Below, piece by piece: positions 33,677 to 44,009 of a stretch of 64,000 nt of DNA. How positions within the stretch are numbered: position 1 is the first letter of the stretch; every line of letters begins with the position of its first letter. Position numbers and translations under genes: made by a program. This DNA comes from Anaeramoeba flamelloides (lineage: Eukaryota > Metamonada > Anaeramoebidae): NCBI GenBank assembly GCA_027625915.1, contig JANTQA010000040.1, forward strand, positions 682,001-746,000, written 5' to 3'. The notes beneath the pieces were generated by a model that worked only from the letters and a program-made list of their open reading frames with translations, ran no database searches and was not told the origin of the DNA.

Positions 33677-36346
33677 TTAATCTTCAAAATCATATTCTGG
33701 AGTAAAGCATATAACGCCATTAAACTCAACATCTTTGATAACTTTTAAGGTATAATTTTGTGCTTCTTCTTGTAAGGATGAATGTTTCCAGATCCACTTT
33801 CTGATTTCTCTTTCTGAAGAGCCAAAATCCTTTGAATGCTTTTTAAAGAGTCTAGGCACTAAGAGGTTCTTTGTACCCTTTTTAATGCGAACATTTCTTT
33901 TCAGGAATTCCCTTGATGAGGCACGTAATTGGTTCGAAAGCTTGTCATGATAAAAGACCTTTACGAGCGGGATTATTCCCTCGACGTCGATCAGTGCGAG
34001 ATAGACCTTTGGGTCTTTCGCGTTTATGGGAGTCATTGGCCCATTGAAGCGCTTTTCGACGCTTGAGCTTGGTGGGAGTATCAGGTTTCTAATATTGATG
34101 AGGGATATGCTTTGCCCGCCAAGGTTAAACATTGATTCGTTTAAGAATTTGCGATAAGAGGAGCTATCGTAAGGGTGTCCGTTCATGATCATTGAATACA
34201 GGGCGATGATGTTGTATAAATTGATCATGAAGGAAAATTTCTTGGAGTAGTTTTCATTTTTGATTTTTTGCAGCGAGACGGACTGCAGTTTGCAAGTGGC
34301 GAATTCAAATCTCCTGAAGGGTATTGATTGCCTGAGCTTCTCGCAATCGATCTGTTCGTTGCTAATGGAATACGATCCATTCAGCATATCGATCAATGAC
34401 TCCATTAAGGATTCTGCCAATTTGAAGGGGTTTTTAATTTCGTCGCCCTCATAGTTGATGCAGGAGTTCAAGGTGTCCAGCAATCTCTCTGTGTACACGA
34501 ACGTGCCCTTCCGTACTTGCATCTTTTGCGTTTTGTTATTATTGTCCAGGCCTTGGCAGTGCTCGATCAGATCGCTGAAGAGGGGCGAATTTTGGAAGTT
34601 AAGGAAGATGTCTCCGGAGAGCTCGTAATAGACCTTCTTTTGGACTTGATCGAAAATGTTAATATTTGTGTTTTGGATGGCGTTTTGGATGATTTGGGTT
34701 CTCATCTCAAGATCCAAATCCAATTCAAAGATGGAATCGGGCTTGATAAATAATTTAATAATTTCAAACACCCATGTATTGAGATATCTAAATTTATATT
34801 TCATCTGTAAGCGATCTTCGTCCTCTTCCGTTTCGTTTTCCTTTTCGTTGTCAGTTGTAGATTCCGTCCCACTCGAGTCGATATCCTGCGAACTGTTTTT
34901 TTTGATATTGTTTTTTTCATCTTCAATTTTTTTCTGTACCCTAATATAGTATTCTTTAAAATTTTCCACCTCAAAGTAGAATAATAACTGTTCGACATTG
35001 TACTGATACGATAAAAATTCTTTATAATATTCAAACCCTATTTGGTGCTGAAAGATTTCTTGAAAAGTTGGCTTTCGCTTTTCTTTGATCCATTCCGCGG
35101 CATTTCCCAGATTAGATTCCCTTTGGCCTTGGTTGCTCTTGACTCTCTGGCTAACCCTTTGGTCTTCATTGCCTTTTTTTTCTTTTTTATTTTGGTTATT
35201 ATTCTCTTTTTCCTTTTCATTATTATTATTATTTTGGCTATTATTGCCCTCTTTATCATTAATTCCCTTTTTATTGTCCGTTTTTTTCAAACTTGCAAAT
35301 CTTGAAGAGTCATCTTCACTATTATAGTCAGAACCAAATTCTGAAGTTTCGGAAATTTCCGAAATCTCACTCTCAGATTTTGGAAATCGTGGGTTTGAAC
35401 GGTTTTTTAAACTATTGATTTGTAGCCTTAAATCGTTATTGATTTTTTTTTTTTTTGACAAATCTGACCGAATAATATCCAATTCTTTTTGCAATTCTTT
35501 GTCAACTTTTGAATTTTTAATTTTTTGTTTCGTTGTGTTAGATTCCTTTTCAAGCTCTTCAATTTTTTTGTTCAACTTTTTGATTTTTTTATTTTCCTTT
35601 TTAAATTCAGAACTATTCCCGATTTCTTCGATTTGTTGATTTAGTTGATTTAATTTTTCATTTAATTCCTTTTTTAATACATCTTCCTTTTCAATCAATT
35701 GATGCAATTCTTTGTTTTCGCGTTTTTGTATTTTATGTTTGTTTTTTAATATGGATAAATTTCTTAGAAATGTTTGGTTTTTGTCTTGGGATTCCATTTT
35801 TTTTAATTGAAATTTTAATTTTTTCACTTCATGTTTTAGTTCTTGGACTTTTTTGTCGCCCACTGGATCATTTATTTTGTCTTTTTTCGGATCTTTTGGA
35901 TTTCGATTTTTGTTTTTTTGTTTTTCTTTCTTTTTCTTTTTTTGCTCTTTTTCTTCTTTTTGCTTTTGCTTTGATATGATCTTGTTTTTATTTTTGATTT
36001 CTTTTTTTAATTTTTGAAATTCTTTTTTTTCTCGTGAAAATTGGTTTTTCAATTCACTGTTTTCTTGCGTTTTTTTTTGTGAAATTTGTTCCATTAATTC
36101 AACAATCTTATTTAATTCTTCTTCATTTTCATAATTCTCTTGATTATTTAAAAATTTGACGATCTTGGTTAGTTCTTCCATTTCTCTGACTTTTTTTAAG
36201 ATTTTTGTAGGTTCTTTGATTTTTATTAAATTTATTAGGATCCTTTTCTTTTTTTTTTTATTCTCTTTTAATCTTATAGGATCTAATTTTACTGTTACCC
36301 ATTTTTTCTTTTTATCTTTTGTTTTAATTTCCCAAAAGAAATCCAA
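33677..36346 (-). CDS. Coiled coil-RGS-DUF547 protein (5' exon not resolved)
   Basis: About 889 residues are visible. Residues 50-330 form a Lys/Glu coiled coil. An RGS domain follows at about 427-595 (FQEIFQHQIGFEYYKEFLSYQYNVEQLLFYFEV begins it; IFLNFQNSPLFSDLIEHC ends it) with a Ser/Glu-rich insertion in its middle. A DUF547 domain (Pfam PF04784 type) occupies about 640-860, with FSFMINLYNIIALYSMIMNG and GPMTPI...DPKVYLAL. RGS domains speed GTP hydrolysis on G-alpha; DUF547 has no settled function. The first codon here is TTG, and the frame stays open to about 36458 with no ATG, so a short upstream exon, joined in phase 2 at an AG near 36347-36360, is likely. The N-terminal piece FFWEIKTKDKKKKWVTVKLD looks like the start of a C2-like strand set. 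GC content is locally high across the RGS and DUF547 parts. Confidence 0.85.
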   Translation of the reverse strand: MDFFWEIKTKDKKKKWVTVKLDPIRLKENKKKKKRILINLIKIKEPTKILKKVREMEELTKIVKFLNNQENYENEEELNKIVELMEQISQKKTQENSELKNQFSREKKEFQKLKKEIKNKNKIISKQKQKEEKEQKKKKKEKQKNKNRNPKDPKKDKINDPVGDKKVQELKHEVKKLKFQLKKMESQDKNQTFLRNLSILKNKHKIQKRENKELHQLIEKEDVLKKELNEKLNQLNQQIEEIGNSSEFKKENKKIKKLNKKIEELEKESNTTKQKIKNSKVDKELQKELDIIRSDLSKKKKINNDLRLQINSLKNRSNPRFPKSESEISEISETSEFGSDYNSEDDSSRFASLKKTDNKKGINDKEGNNSQNNNNNEKEKENNNQNKKEKKGNEDQRVSQRVKSNQGQRESNLGNAAEWIKEKRKPTFQEIFQHQIGFEYYKEFLSYQYNVEQLLFYFEVENFKEYYIRVQKKIEDEKNNIKKNSSQDIDSSGTESTTDNEKENETEEDEDRLQMKYKFRYLNTWVFEIIKLFIKPDSIFELDLDLEMRTQIIQNAIQNTNINIFDQVQKKVYYELSGDIFLNFQNSPLFSDLIEHCQGLDNNNKTQKMQVRKGTFVYTERLLDTLNSCINYEGDEIKNPFKLAESLMESLIDMLNGSYSISNEQIDCEKLRQSIPFRRFEFATCKLQSVSLQKIKNENYSKKFSFMINLYNIIALYSMIMNGHPYDSSSYRKFLNESMFNLGGQSISLINIRNLILPPSSSVEKRFNGPMTPINAKDPKVYLALIDVEGIIPLVKVFYHDKLSNQLRASSREFLKRNVRIKKGTKNLLVPRLFKKHSKDFGSSEREIRKWIWKHSSLQEEAQNYTLKVIKDVEFNGVICFTPEYDFED

Positions 36347-36458
36347 ACTAAGATCACTATGTGTTTTGTTTTTGTTTTTTTTTGAGAAATTTTTGTTTTT
36401 TTTTTGAAATAATAATTAATAAAATTTTTGAAATCAAGAAGTAAATGAAAAAATAAAA

Positions 36459-36845
36459 TTATTTAAATTTTTTTTGATTAATAAAATATATTCATGTTTC
36501 ATGATTATCACAAAATAAAACTTTTGGTTTGGAATTTCATTTTTTTTTTTTTTTTTTTTTTGCTCAAAATAGCTTTCAAAAAAAAATATCCTGTTGAAAA
36601 TTTTTTTTTTTTTGTTTATTTCAGACATTTTTAATTTAATAATTAGAGTTAGATCTAAGGGTTGTTTTATTTTAATCAAAAAATTATATTGTTGTTTTGT
36701 GAGTTATTTTGAGCAAAAAAAAAAAACAAAAAAAAAAGATTTAATATTCAAGAATTATTTTTTAAAGTGAATAATACATTCTAAATCAATTATCCACAAT
36801 AAAATATAAATACTTTTGGTGAGAAAGTGACTGTTTTACATATAT
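36459..36845. other. 5' flank of the RGS-DUF547 gene
   Basis: Should contain the missing first exon of the minus-strand gene. A minus-strand ATG near 36631 opens MSEINKKKK and is one candidate, but I cannot find a donor that joins it convincingly. Confidence 0.35.
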
Positions 36846-37426
36846 GGTATTTCCAAAAAAGAGGGAAATTTATTTTTATATTTCAAATTATATTTTCTTT
36901 GAAAATATTTCTATTTGTAAACTATTAATAAAAAATTAAGCTGGGTATTGTTGCTGATCAAAACAGTGTCTATTGTTTTTATTTCAAAATATATTCGATG
37001 AAATTTTTTCCGTAAAAATCAAAAAAAATAATGCAACTTTTTTTGGTAGAAAACGAAGAACGTTCAATTTCAATAAAAAATTGACAAATATAATCAGGAT
37101 ATAAATGAATTTTTGAAATCATATGTTCCAAGTTTTTACTTTTATTCAAAATTTTATCGGTATTAAACTTCTTTTGAAAATTATTTTTTTGATCTAAAAA
37201 AAAATAATCACCCAATTTCCATACCTAAAAAATGTCATTCAAAATTTGTATCAGAAACGTTGGTATCTCTGATTACAATAATACCTTACAAATACAAAAA
37301 AAATTGAATTATTATGAAGAATCAATAAATGATGAATAACAATTTTGGATATTTGAATAGTAATATTAAAATTAAGTTTAAAAAAAGATATTATAAAATA
37401 AATTTGCCCTGCTTTTTTGGAAATAG
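36846..37426. mobile_element. 580-bp MITE with TATTTCCAAAAAAG ends
   Basis: The left end GGTATTTCCAAAAAAGAGGG and the right end, read on the other strand, GCTATTTCCAAAAAAGCAGG, continue to match for about 30 bp. TIRs of this type near TA suggest a Tc1/mariner-related non-autonomous element. Similar ends occur at about 55138 and (inverted) 49712-49733. A minus-strand frame at 36979-37215 inside it has no recognisable motif. Confidence 0.65.
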
Positions 37427-37815
37427 CTTAATTTCTTTTTGTGGATAACTCAATTTTACCATAGAAAACATAAATCAAGTTTAAAATACTTACAATGACT
37501 ATGTTTATCCACTCTTTGAATTAGAAGACGGAAATTTAGTCACGAATTTAGTCACGAAAGAAGACGAAAATTGAGTCCAATCAAAACTCTCTCTTTAACA
37601 GATTAAGAGCTCTTGGCCACTTAACCCTTGCCAATAAAGCAATTAATCTCTTTTCTTTCTTGCTTTTCTTTCTCTTTTTCTTGTCTTTGGTTCGAAATTA
37701 ATATTTTTTTTTTTTTCATTTTTTAAAGAAAAGCTATCCTATAGGTTTTAATCTTACCGATATTATAGCTAGGATTAAAAACTCTAAATACAAGTTTAGG
37801 GGTTCAGAAAGTATT

Positions 37816-38200
37816 GTAGAGTGCTTTCAAGTGCCGTCAAGTTACTAGGTTTTCTTGAAGTTTTCTGTTTTATTTGTGAAGTGTTCTAGTTTTTTTTTAC
37901 TTTTTGAAATAAACAGAAAATTTTAATAAATTTTCAGTTTATTTCGAAAAGTAAAAAAAACCTAACGAAAATCTATTGATTTTCCAAATAAATAGAAAAC
38001 TAAAAAAAACCTAACTAAAATCAATTGATTTTCCAAATAAATAGAAAACTCGAGAAAAGCTAACGAAAATCTTTTGGTTTTCCAAATAAACAGAAAACTC
38101 AAGAAAGCCTAACGGCTGTTTTTTGAATTTTTGAAATAAACCGAAAATTAAATAAATTTTCGGTTTTTATTTCTGAAATTAAAGAAAAACTAAGAGTAAT
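37816..38200. repeat. Foldback/hairpin array, locus 3 (two hairpins)
   Basis: Hairpins at 37888-37964 and 38117-38196 match those of locus 2 in arm sequence and size. Linker units AAATAAATAGAAAACT..AAAAAACCTAAC are tandemly repeated between them about four times. The left edge carries GTAGAGTGC as at locus 2. Confidence 0.7.
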
Positions 38201-38570
38201 ATGAGGGTAATTTTGTTGGATCACCTCTCCTAATTAACAATAAAATAATACTTTTTTATTTTTATGAATTTATCTTAAGTGTCAAAATCATGGTTAAAAT
38301 ATTAAAAAAAAAAAAAAAAGAACTTCACAAATCAATTAAAAACGAAAATTGTCTCTTCCTTATTGAACTTTTGAGATTAAATTTAATTTTTTTAAGAGAA
38401 CAAGGCCTATGTGTGTCAAGTCAATAACGAATAAGTGGATGTGTAAGTTAGTCATTTTAAAAAACTGACAAAAAAGTTTTCAAAAGTATCAAATAAAACA
38501 GTGGGTGAACAAACTTCAATAGATCATATTATAGGACAAAAGAAAACGAATTTTTTGAAACATTTTTTTT

Positions 38571-39178
38571 AAAACAAACAGCTAAACAATTCATTTTAAT
38601 TAACAACCCCACCCTCATTAATAAAAATTGTATTATTTTTTGCTGCAATTCTAAAAAAGGCGAGAAACAAAAGTCTTAAAAAGTGTTGCAAAAACTGTTT
38701 GGTTCACTCTTTTATACAGCTTGAGTAAAACTTTTTAAAGCTTTTATTCCTCACTTTTTTTAAAATGGCTATAAATTACGAATTGTTTTTTGTAAAGGTA
38801 TTTTGTGGATACCTTTCGTCCCTCTGAATAATTAATAATGGGTTTCTACAAATAGTGTGATGTGACAAGACATTAGGTGGTTTCCATTCGTTTCTTTGAT
38901 CACATAAGATTAGTTTCTATTAATTCTTGTTTGTGAGAAAATAAGATAAGTCTGCTTGTCACGAAAAAAATTTCATACGGTTAATTCCGTTTTAAAAATG
39001 TGAGGAATAAAAGCTTTAAAAAGTTTTACTCAAGCTGTCTAAAAGAGTGAACCAAACAGTTTTTGCTACACTTTTTAAGACTTTTGTTTCTCGCCTTTTT
39101 TATAATGGCTGTATGGAAAAAATAACGTTCAGTGAGATATGTTCGAAATTAAGAAAATTTATAAGGCTGTTTGTTTTG
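38571..39178. repeat. Long inverted repeat (palindromic element), about 608 bp
   Basis: The arms at 38655-38762 and 38992-39108 are nearly identical in inverse orientation over about 110 bp (GGCGAGAAACAAAAGTCTTA, TTTGGTTCACTCTTTTA, CAGCTTGAGTAAAACTTTTT). Weaker matching extends to AAAACAAACAGC at both outer ends. The spacer is about 230 bp. A short open frame across the right arm is a by-product. This is a foldback or long-TIR MITE. Confidence 0.78.
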
Positions 39179-39613
39179 AAGGAAAAAATAAAAAAGAAAA
39201 TTAAAAAATCGTTGTTATCTTTTTGTTCTTTTTTTTTAACATTCTTGTTCTATGATAATTCTGTAAAAAGTCTTTAACAAAAAAAATTTGACAAACCAAA
39301 TCTTTTTGGAAATAAACCATAAAATTTTGGTTCAAATTAAAAACAAAAAAGTGACAAAAAAATTTAAAAAATTTTTTTTTTTGATTTTTTGTTTTGATTT
39401 TCGATCCAGTTTGAAACCAAAGTTTTTTCTTTTTTTTCGAGTCTCTGAAGTTAAATAGCCAACTCCTCATTGATTTCGAAAATTAGAAAGTGTACTTTCT
39501 TTTTTTTTGAAATGAATGATTAGTAGTTATTAAAACCCAAATGCAAACAACAAAAGTTTTTAAAGAGTAAATGTTAAAGAGAAAAGATAAGAACAAAAAA
39601 AAAAAAATTAATT

Positions 39614-39892
39614 TTACTGTGATAATTTTTCAATGATTTGACTAATACTCTCCTTTGCTTTTGAAGAATAAAGCTGCTGGTAAGCTTCTGAAAGCCCTAA
39701 TACATTCTTAAGGTCAAGTATATCATCTCTTGTTTCGACACCAAAAAGATCACAACAAGCATCAGAACAATCGAGTAGTTTTTGTTTGGGTGTAACGATG
39801 ATCAAATTCTGGCTGGACTGCAGTAGTTTGTCAATTTCTTCTTGTTTTTTGAATTTGAAACTTGACTTGTTTGTGTTTAAGAAATTTCCCAT
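39614..39892 (-). CDS. Small PAS-like protein with N-myristoylation motif (92 aa)
   Basis: ATG at 39892, TAA at 39614, single exon. The protein begins MGNFLNTNKSS, a good N-myristoylation consensus (Gly2, Ser/Thr near position 6-7), followed by a basic-polar stretch. Residues 28-75 (LIIVTPKQKLLDCSDACCDLFGVETRDDIL) read like the first half of a PAS domain: a beta strand, a turn, then the helix that normally reads 'Np A..e llGy'. The usual second half of the PAS sheet is missing, so this is either a minimal domain or a truncated gene. A membrane-tethered sensor or binding fragment is a guess only. The codon pattern is better than nearby noncoding DNA, and the ATG context is AT-rich as elsewhere. 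Confidence 0.6.
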   Translation of the reverse strand: MGNFLNTNKSSFKFKKQEEIDKLLQSSQNLIIVTPKQKLLDCSDACCDLFGVETRDDILDLKNVLGLSEAYQQLYSSKAKESISQIIEKLSQ

Positions 39893-41991
39893 GAACCAAG
39901 GTAAGTTAAAATAAAAAAAAATAATAAAAAAAATTTATTGTTTTCTCAATTGCCCCAAAATTCTATCTTTTTAATCCTTCTTCATCATGTTTACATTTTT
40001 TTCCTTAATTTTCTGTAGAGAATTTTATTACTTGGAATCCAAAATATTTTGTTCTGATTGTGGTAAAATCTCAATGAAAGCTTTAAATTTTTTTAGCAAG
40101 GTACGATACTAAACAAAAACAATCCTTATTGTTCTCCCTTTTCAAAATTATTTTTTTGATTGGTTAATTTGCAAATTACTTTGCAACTTTCCAACAAATA
40201 ACATCAAACATAGAACGATCCAATTTCCAAAAAAATAAAGACATTTCATTTCAAAGACATTACCAACATACAAAGCAAAAAATAAAATGCCTAATAAAAA
40301 GTTTAAAAATCTTTTTGTTTTTATGGTTTTGTTTTGTGACTACTTCATAACTTTCTTAGAGAGTATATCTTTATGTCTGAGGTGTATTTTTATTTTGAAA
40401 ATTATTATGAGAGTTATTGGGTTTCTCAAATATGGTAGTGGATTGTCGTAATCTTTGAGACTTTAATTTTTCAATTGATTCACAATTGGTTGTAATGATA
40501 CCTTATTGTTTTTTTTTTTTTGTTTGAGATCGATTTGTATTTATTACAGGGATAAATAACAACATTTTGTTAAGAATTCGGATTTTTCAAAAAGACTCTT
40601 AAAAAAAATTGGCAAAAAACAACATTTTTTTGAGGAATAATTTCCTTTGGAATGTGAGTCAATTATTTTATTAAAAGAAAAATAAAACAATGAATCAAAA
40701 CTTGAAACTTTTTTTCAGATCAAATTTCAAAGCATAAAATTACAAAGATTTTTTTCAAATTCGAAATTTTTTTTGAAGGGATTATTTATAAGTGTGAATA
40801 CGACACAGTGATTTCGTTTTAGTATTTACAGAACAACTTTTGTGTTGATGGTGTTTATAAACTGTACGGAAAAAAAAATTGGAAATGTCAAACAAGTGTG
40901 AAATTTATTTTCTTCCAATATTAAAAATTTAATTGTTAACAGTCGTAAAAATGATTAAATTTCAAGATATTTAAAAGTTACTAAGAATTCAAATAATGGC
41001 TTATGTGAATTAATAAGATAACGTCTAATTTAGATTTTCGGAATTTCTATGTGTTCAAGATCGAACAAGAATATTGCTTATAAAAATTCAAATAAACAAA
41101 ATTTCATAATAAATGGCCCATTTTACGGTTGAATTTTGAATTGGATTTGTATTGGTTTGAAGTTTTTCCCCTCACAATAAAAAGTTTGAAATTAAATCAT
41201 TTTTTCTCTTATTTATTTTTTCCACGATATTTTGTTAAAACGGAAAATGAAAATGAAAATTTGGAGTGAAGTAACAGATGAATTAATGAAACAATTGGTT
41301 TCAAATATGAAAAAGAGATAAGATTTAGTTATTCAAACGTGAGGAGAATGGATAAATGGGCTTTATTAATTCTAAAAAATTTCTATTTTTTATGTAATGC
41401 TTCTTTCAAAATATATATCCCAATTTTTTTTAATTGTTTTTATTTTACTTTTTTTTATTTTATTTTTAGGTAAAAACTAAATATCTCTTGAGTATAGAAC
41501 TGAATATTAAAAGAGAAATTTTTATATTATAATAGACAAATCCAATTATTAAAAAAAAATTTCTTTAAAATTTGATATTTAATGTGCCAATGATTTTGAA
41601 ATAGAATTTACTATATTTTTAGAACTAAACCTGAATAAAAACTTGAAAATAAAGATTTCTCACTATTTTTAATCTTTACCATTTTAAATATTATTTTAAA
41701 AAAATAAAAATTTCTTGGGTTGTCTTTTTAAATTTATTAATTATCTTTTATGTCACTAAATTTGGGTATTTGATTTTGTTCTTGAGATTCAATGCTATTT
41801 TTTAAAAAAATAAAGTTTTCTTTTAAGATTTTTCAATCAAAGAGGAAAATGGAATAATTGAATCATTTTTAAAAACAGTTTGTCTGAGAATAATTGAGTT
41901 TGTTTAGATTACCCACAAAATAATTTAGATTAAATATTAAGGGTAATACCAGAAAAATGTAATTTGTTAGATATAAATTGCACAAAAAATG
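39893..41991. other. Intergenic region, no gene
   Basis: AT-rich, no coding frame of note on either strand, no clear inverted repeat borders. Confidence 0.5.
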
Positions 41992-42540
41992 TTTTTTTTA
42001 CTTATTTTTGTCACTTTTTACACTCAAAAAAAAAAGTATTTGATGTTCAAGACATTGTATCTGATAGATATATTTTGATGTAATTACAATAAAGAAAATC
42101 TAAATCAGATTTTGTTCTTCTAGAAGAAGTTTTAATCTCTGATTTGGGATTCTTATCAACTCCAAAAATTCTTGTGATTTTGACCAGTTTTACTAATGTA
42201 AATAATTAAATTTTAAATATTTATCAAAAAGAGTGCCTCGCGTTATTTAATCTAACTGTTTTTTTTTATTTTTTTTTTTTTTTCTGAACAGTTACACTCA
42301 AAATGCATTATTTACTTATTTTTATCACCCACTCACTATTCATAATAGAGTATTTGATTCTCAAGGCATTGTATTTCAATGAAATATTCTTAATGAAATT
42401 GTAAATAAAAAAATTGAAAATCGATTCCTACTTATCAAAAAAGTTTAAATCCACATTTTGTTTTTTATTAAATATAAAGAATAAAGGTAAATTTTTATCA
42501 TTTTTACTAATGTTTACAATTAAATTTTAAAAATAGCAAA
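41992..42540. repeat. Diverged direct duplication, two units of about 235 bp
   Basis: Unit 1 (about 41992-42230) and unit 2 (about 42308-42540) share an ordered series of words: TTTACTTATTTTT.TCAC, GTATTTGAT.TTCAAG, GCATTGTAT/ACATTGTAT, GTAATTACAATAAA/GAAATTGTAAATAAA, TTTTTACTAATGT, AATTAAATTTTAAA. They are about 316 bp apart and about 70% alike. No coding potential. Confidence 0.55.
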
Positions 42541-44009
42541 AAAAAAAAAACTATCAAACAAATTAAATTAATGTTATATTGTATTATTTTTTAAAAAAAC
42601 TTAGAAACAACCTCAACGTTTAAAGATATTCAAATTCGAAAAGATTAATACAGCTTTATTGAATCACAAAAGATAAAAAAAAATTTATTAAGGGACTAGT
42701 CTTCTACGGCAACAAGACAAAATTTTAAAATATGTTATTGGTGGTATTCTCTACTTACAAATTTTGTATATCCCAAGTATCAAAAAATTGTGATCGACTA
42801 AGAAAGCCATAAAAGAAAATTAGTTTAGTGAGATCAATTTTTTTTTTCCATTTTTTCTGAAAAAGAAAAATATTGAATTCATTTTATTTCTACAATTTTT
42901 CAAGTTTTGACCCATTTTATTGATATTTTGATCATTATTATACTATGAAATTTCTTTGTTACCAGTAATATTAATATAAAGATTTTTTTAAAATTTTGAG
43001 ATAAAACTTTTGGTTAACCAAAAAAATTAATATATTCAATGGATTAAAAAATAATTGTATTTTTTTAAGAAGAGTAGTTATAAAAATCAAAGTTTTAAAG
43101 TCATGTAAAAAAATTTACTCTGAAATTTTGTTTTTGTATTAAGACAAAATTCGATTTTTCAAAATAAAATTTTCTTGAAGATATTTGGGAATTAGTTAAT
43201 TTTATCCTCAAAATTCAAAATCATTTTTTTTCTGCCTAAAATGAATTGAATTGTTTCAGGGTTCTTGTGAATAAGACCAAACAATTTGTTAAAAAAATTT
43301 TTTTGTAATTTTTTTTCATTTTTTGTAAATCAGAAAACAACTTTTTCAAAACCTTAAAGAAAAAATTTTTTTTACTAAATAGATCTCAATTTAATTAATA
43401 AATTGGAGTTAATCTTCTACCAGATATTCATTTATTGAATCACCTATACTACAATTAGTTTTGTTGGCTAAGATTTGAATTGAAATATTAATCAAAGAAA
43501 AAATTACGAAATAAAAAATTTGCTTTTGAAATCAATACTTTCCAACATAAAACGAAAAATATGTTTTCCCATTTTCAAGAATTAACTTAATTGTTAAACA
43601 AAATAATAGGTTACTTTTTTTCGTTTTATTTTGGAAACATGTAAATTTTGAATTTCAAAAAGGAGACTCAAACCAATAAATTGTTTAAATGAGATTAACT
43701 CATCCATTTCATAAGTCGAAACACAAATTACAAAAAAAAAAATTTTCAAGATCTTGACAAGATTTCATTTTATTTTCAAAAATGACTACCCCCTTAACAA
43801 AAGAAAAAAATGGATAACCAAGAAATAAAAATGAATTATTTTTGTTTTTGTTAATTTATATTTAATGGACTTGTTTCTAAATACAAAAATAAACCTAAAA
43901 AAAATAATACCAAATTATAAAATTACTTATTGCTATTAAAACAATAAAAAAAATAAAAATTAATTAATTTATTTAACAAATAAATTAAAGAAAAAAAAAA
44001 CCAATTAAT
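42541..44009. other. Intergenic region, no gene
   Basis: AT-rich flank downstream of the RasGEF gene. I see nothing beyond homopolymer runs. Confidence 0.5.

Noticed and set aside
39047-39277. 76-codon frame
   Set aside because: Lies across the right arm of the 38571-39178 inverted repeat and is not kept open by any evident constraint.
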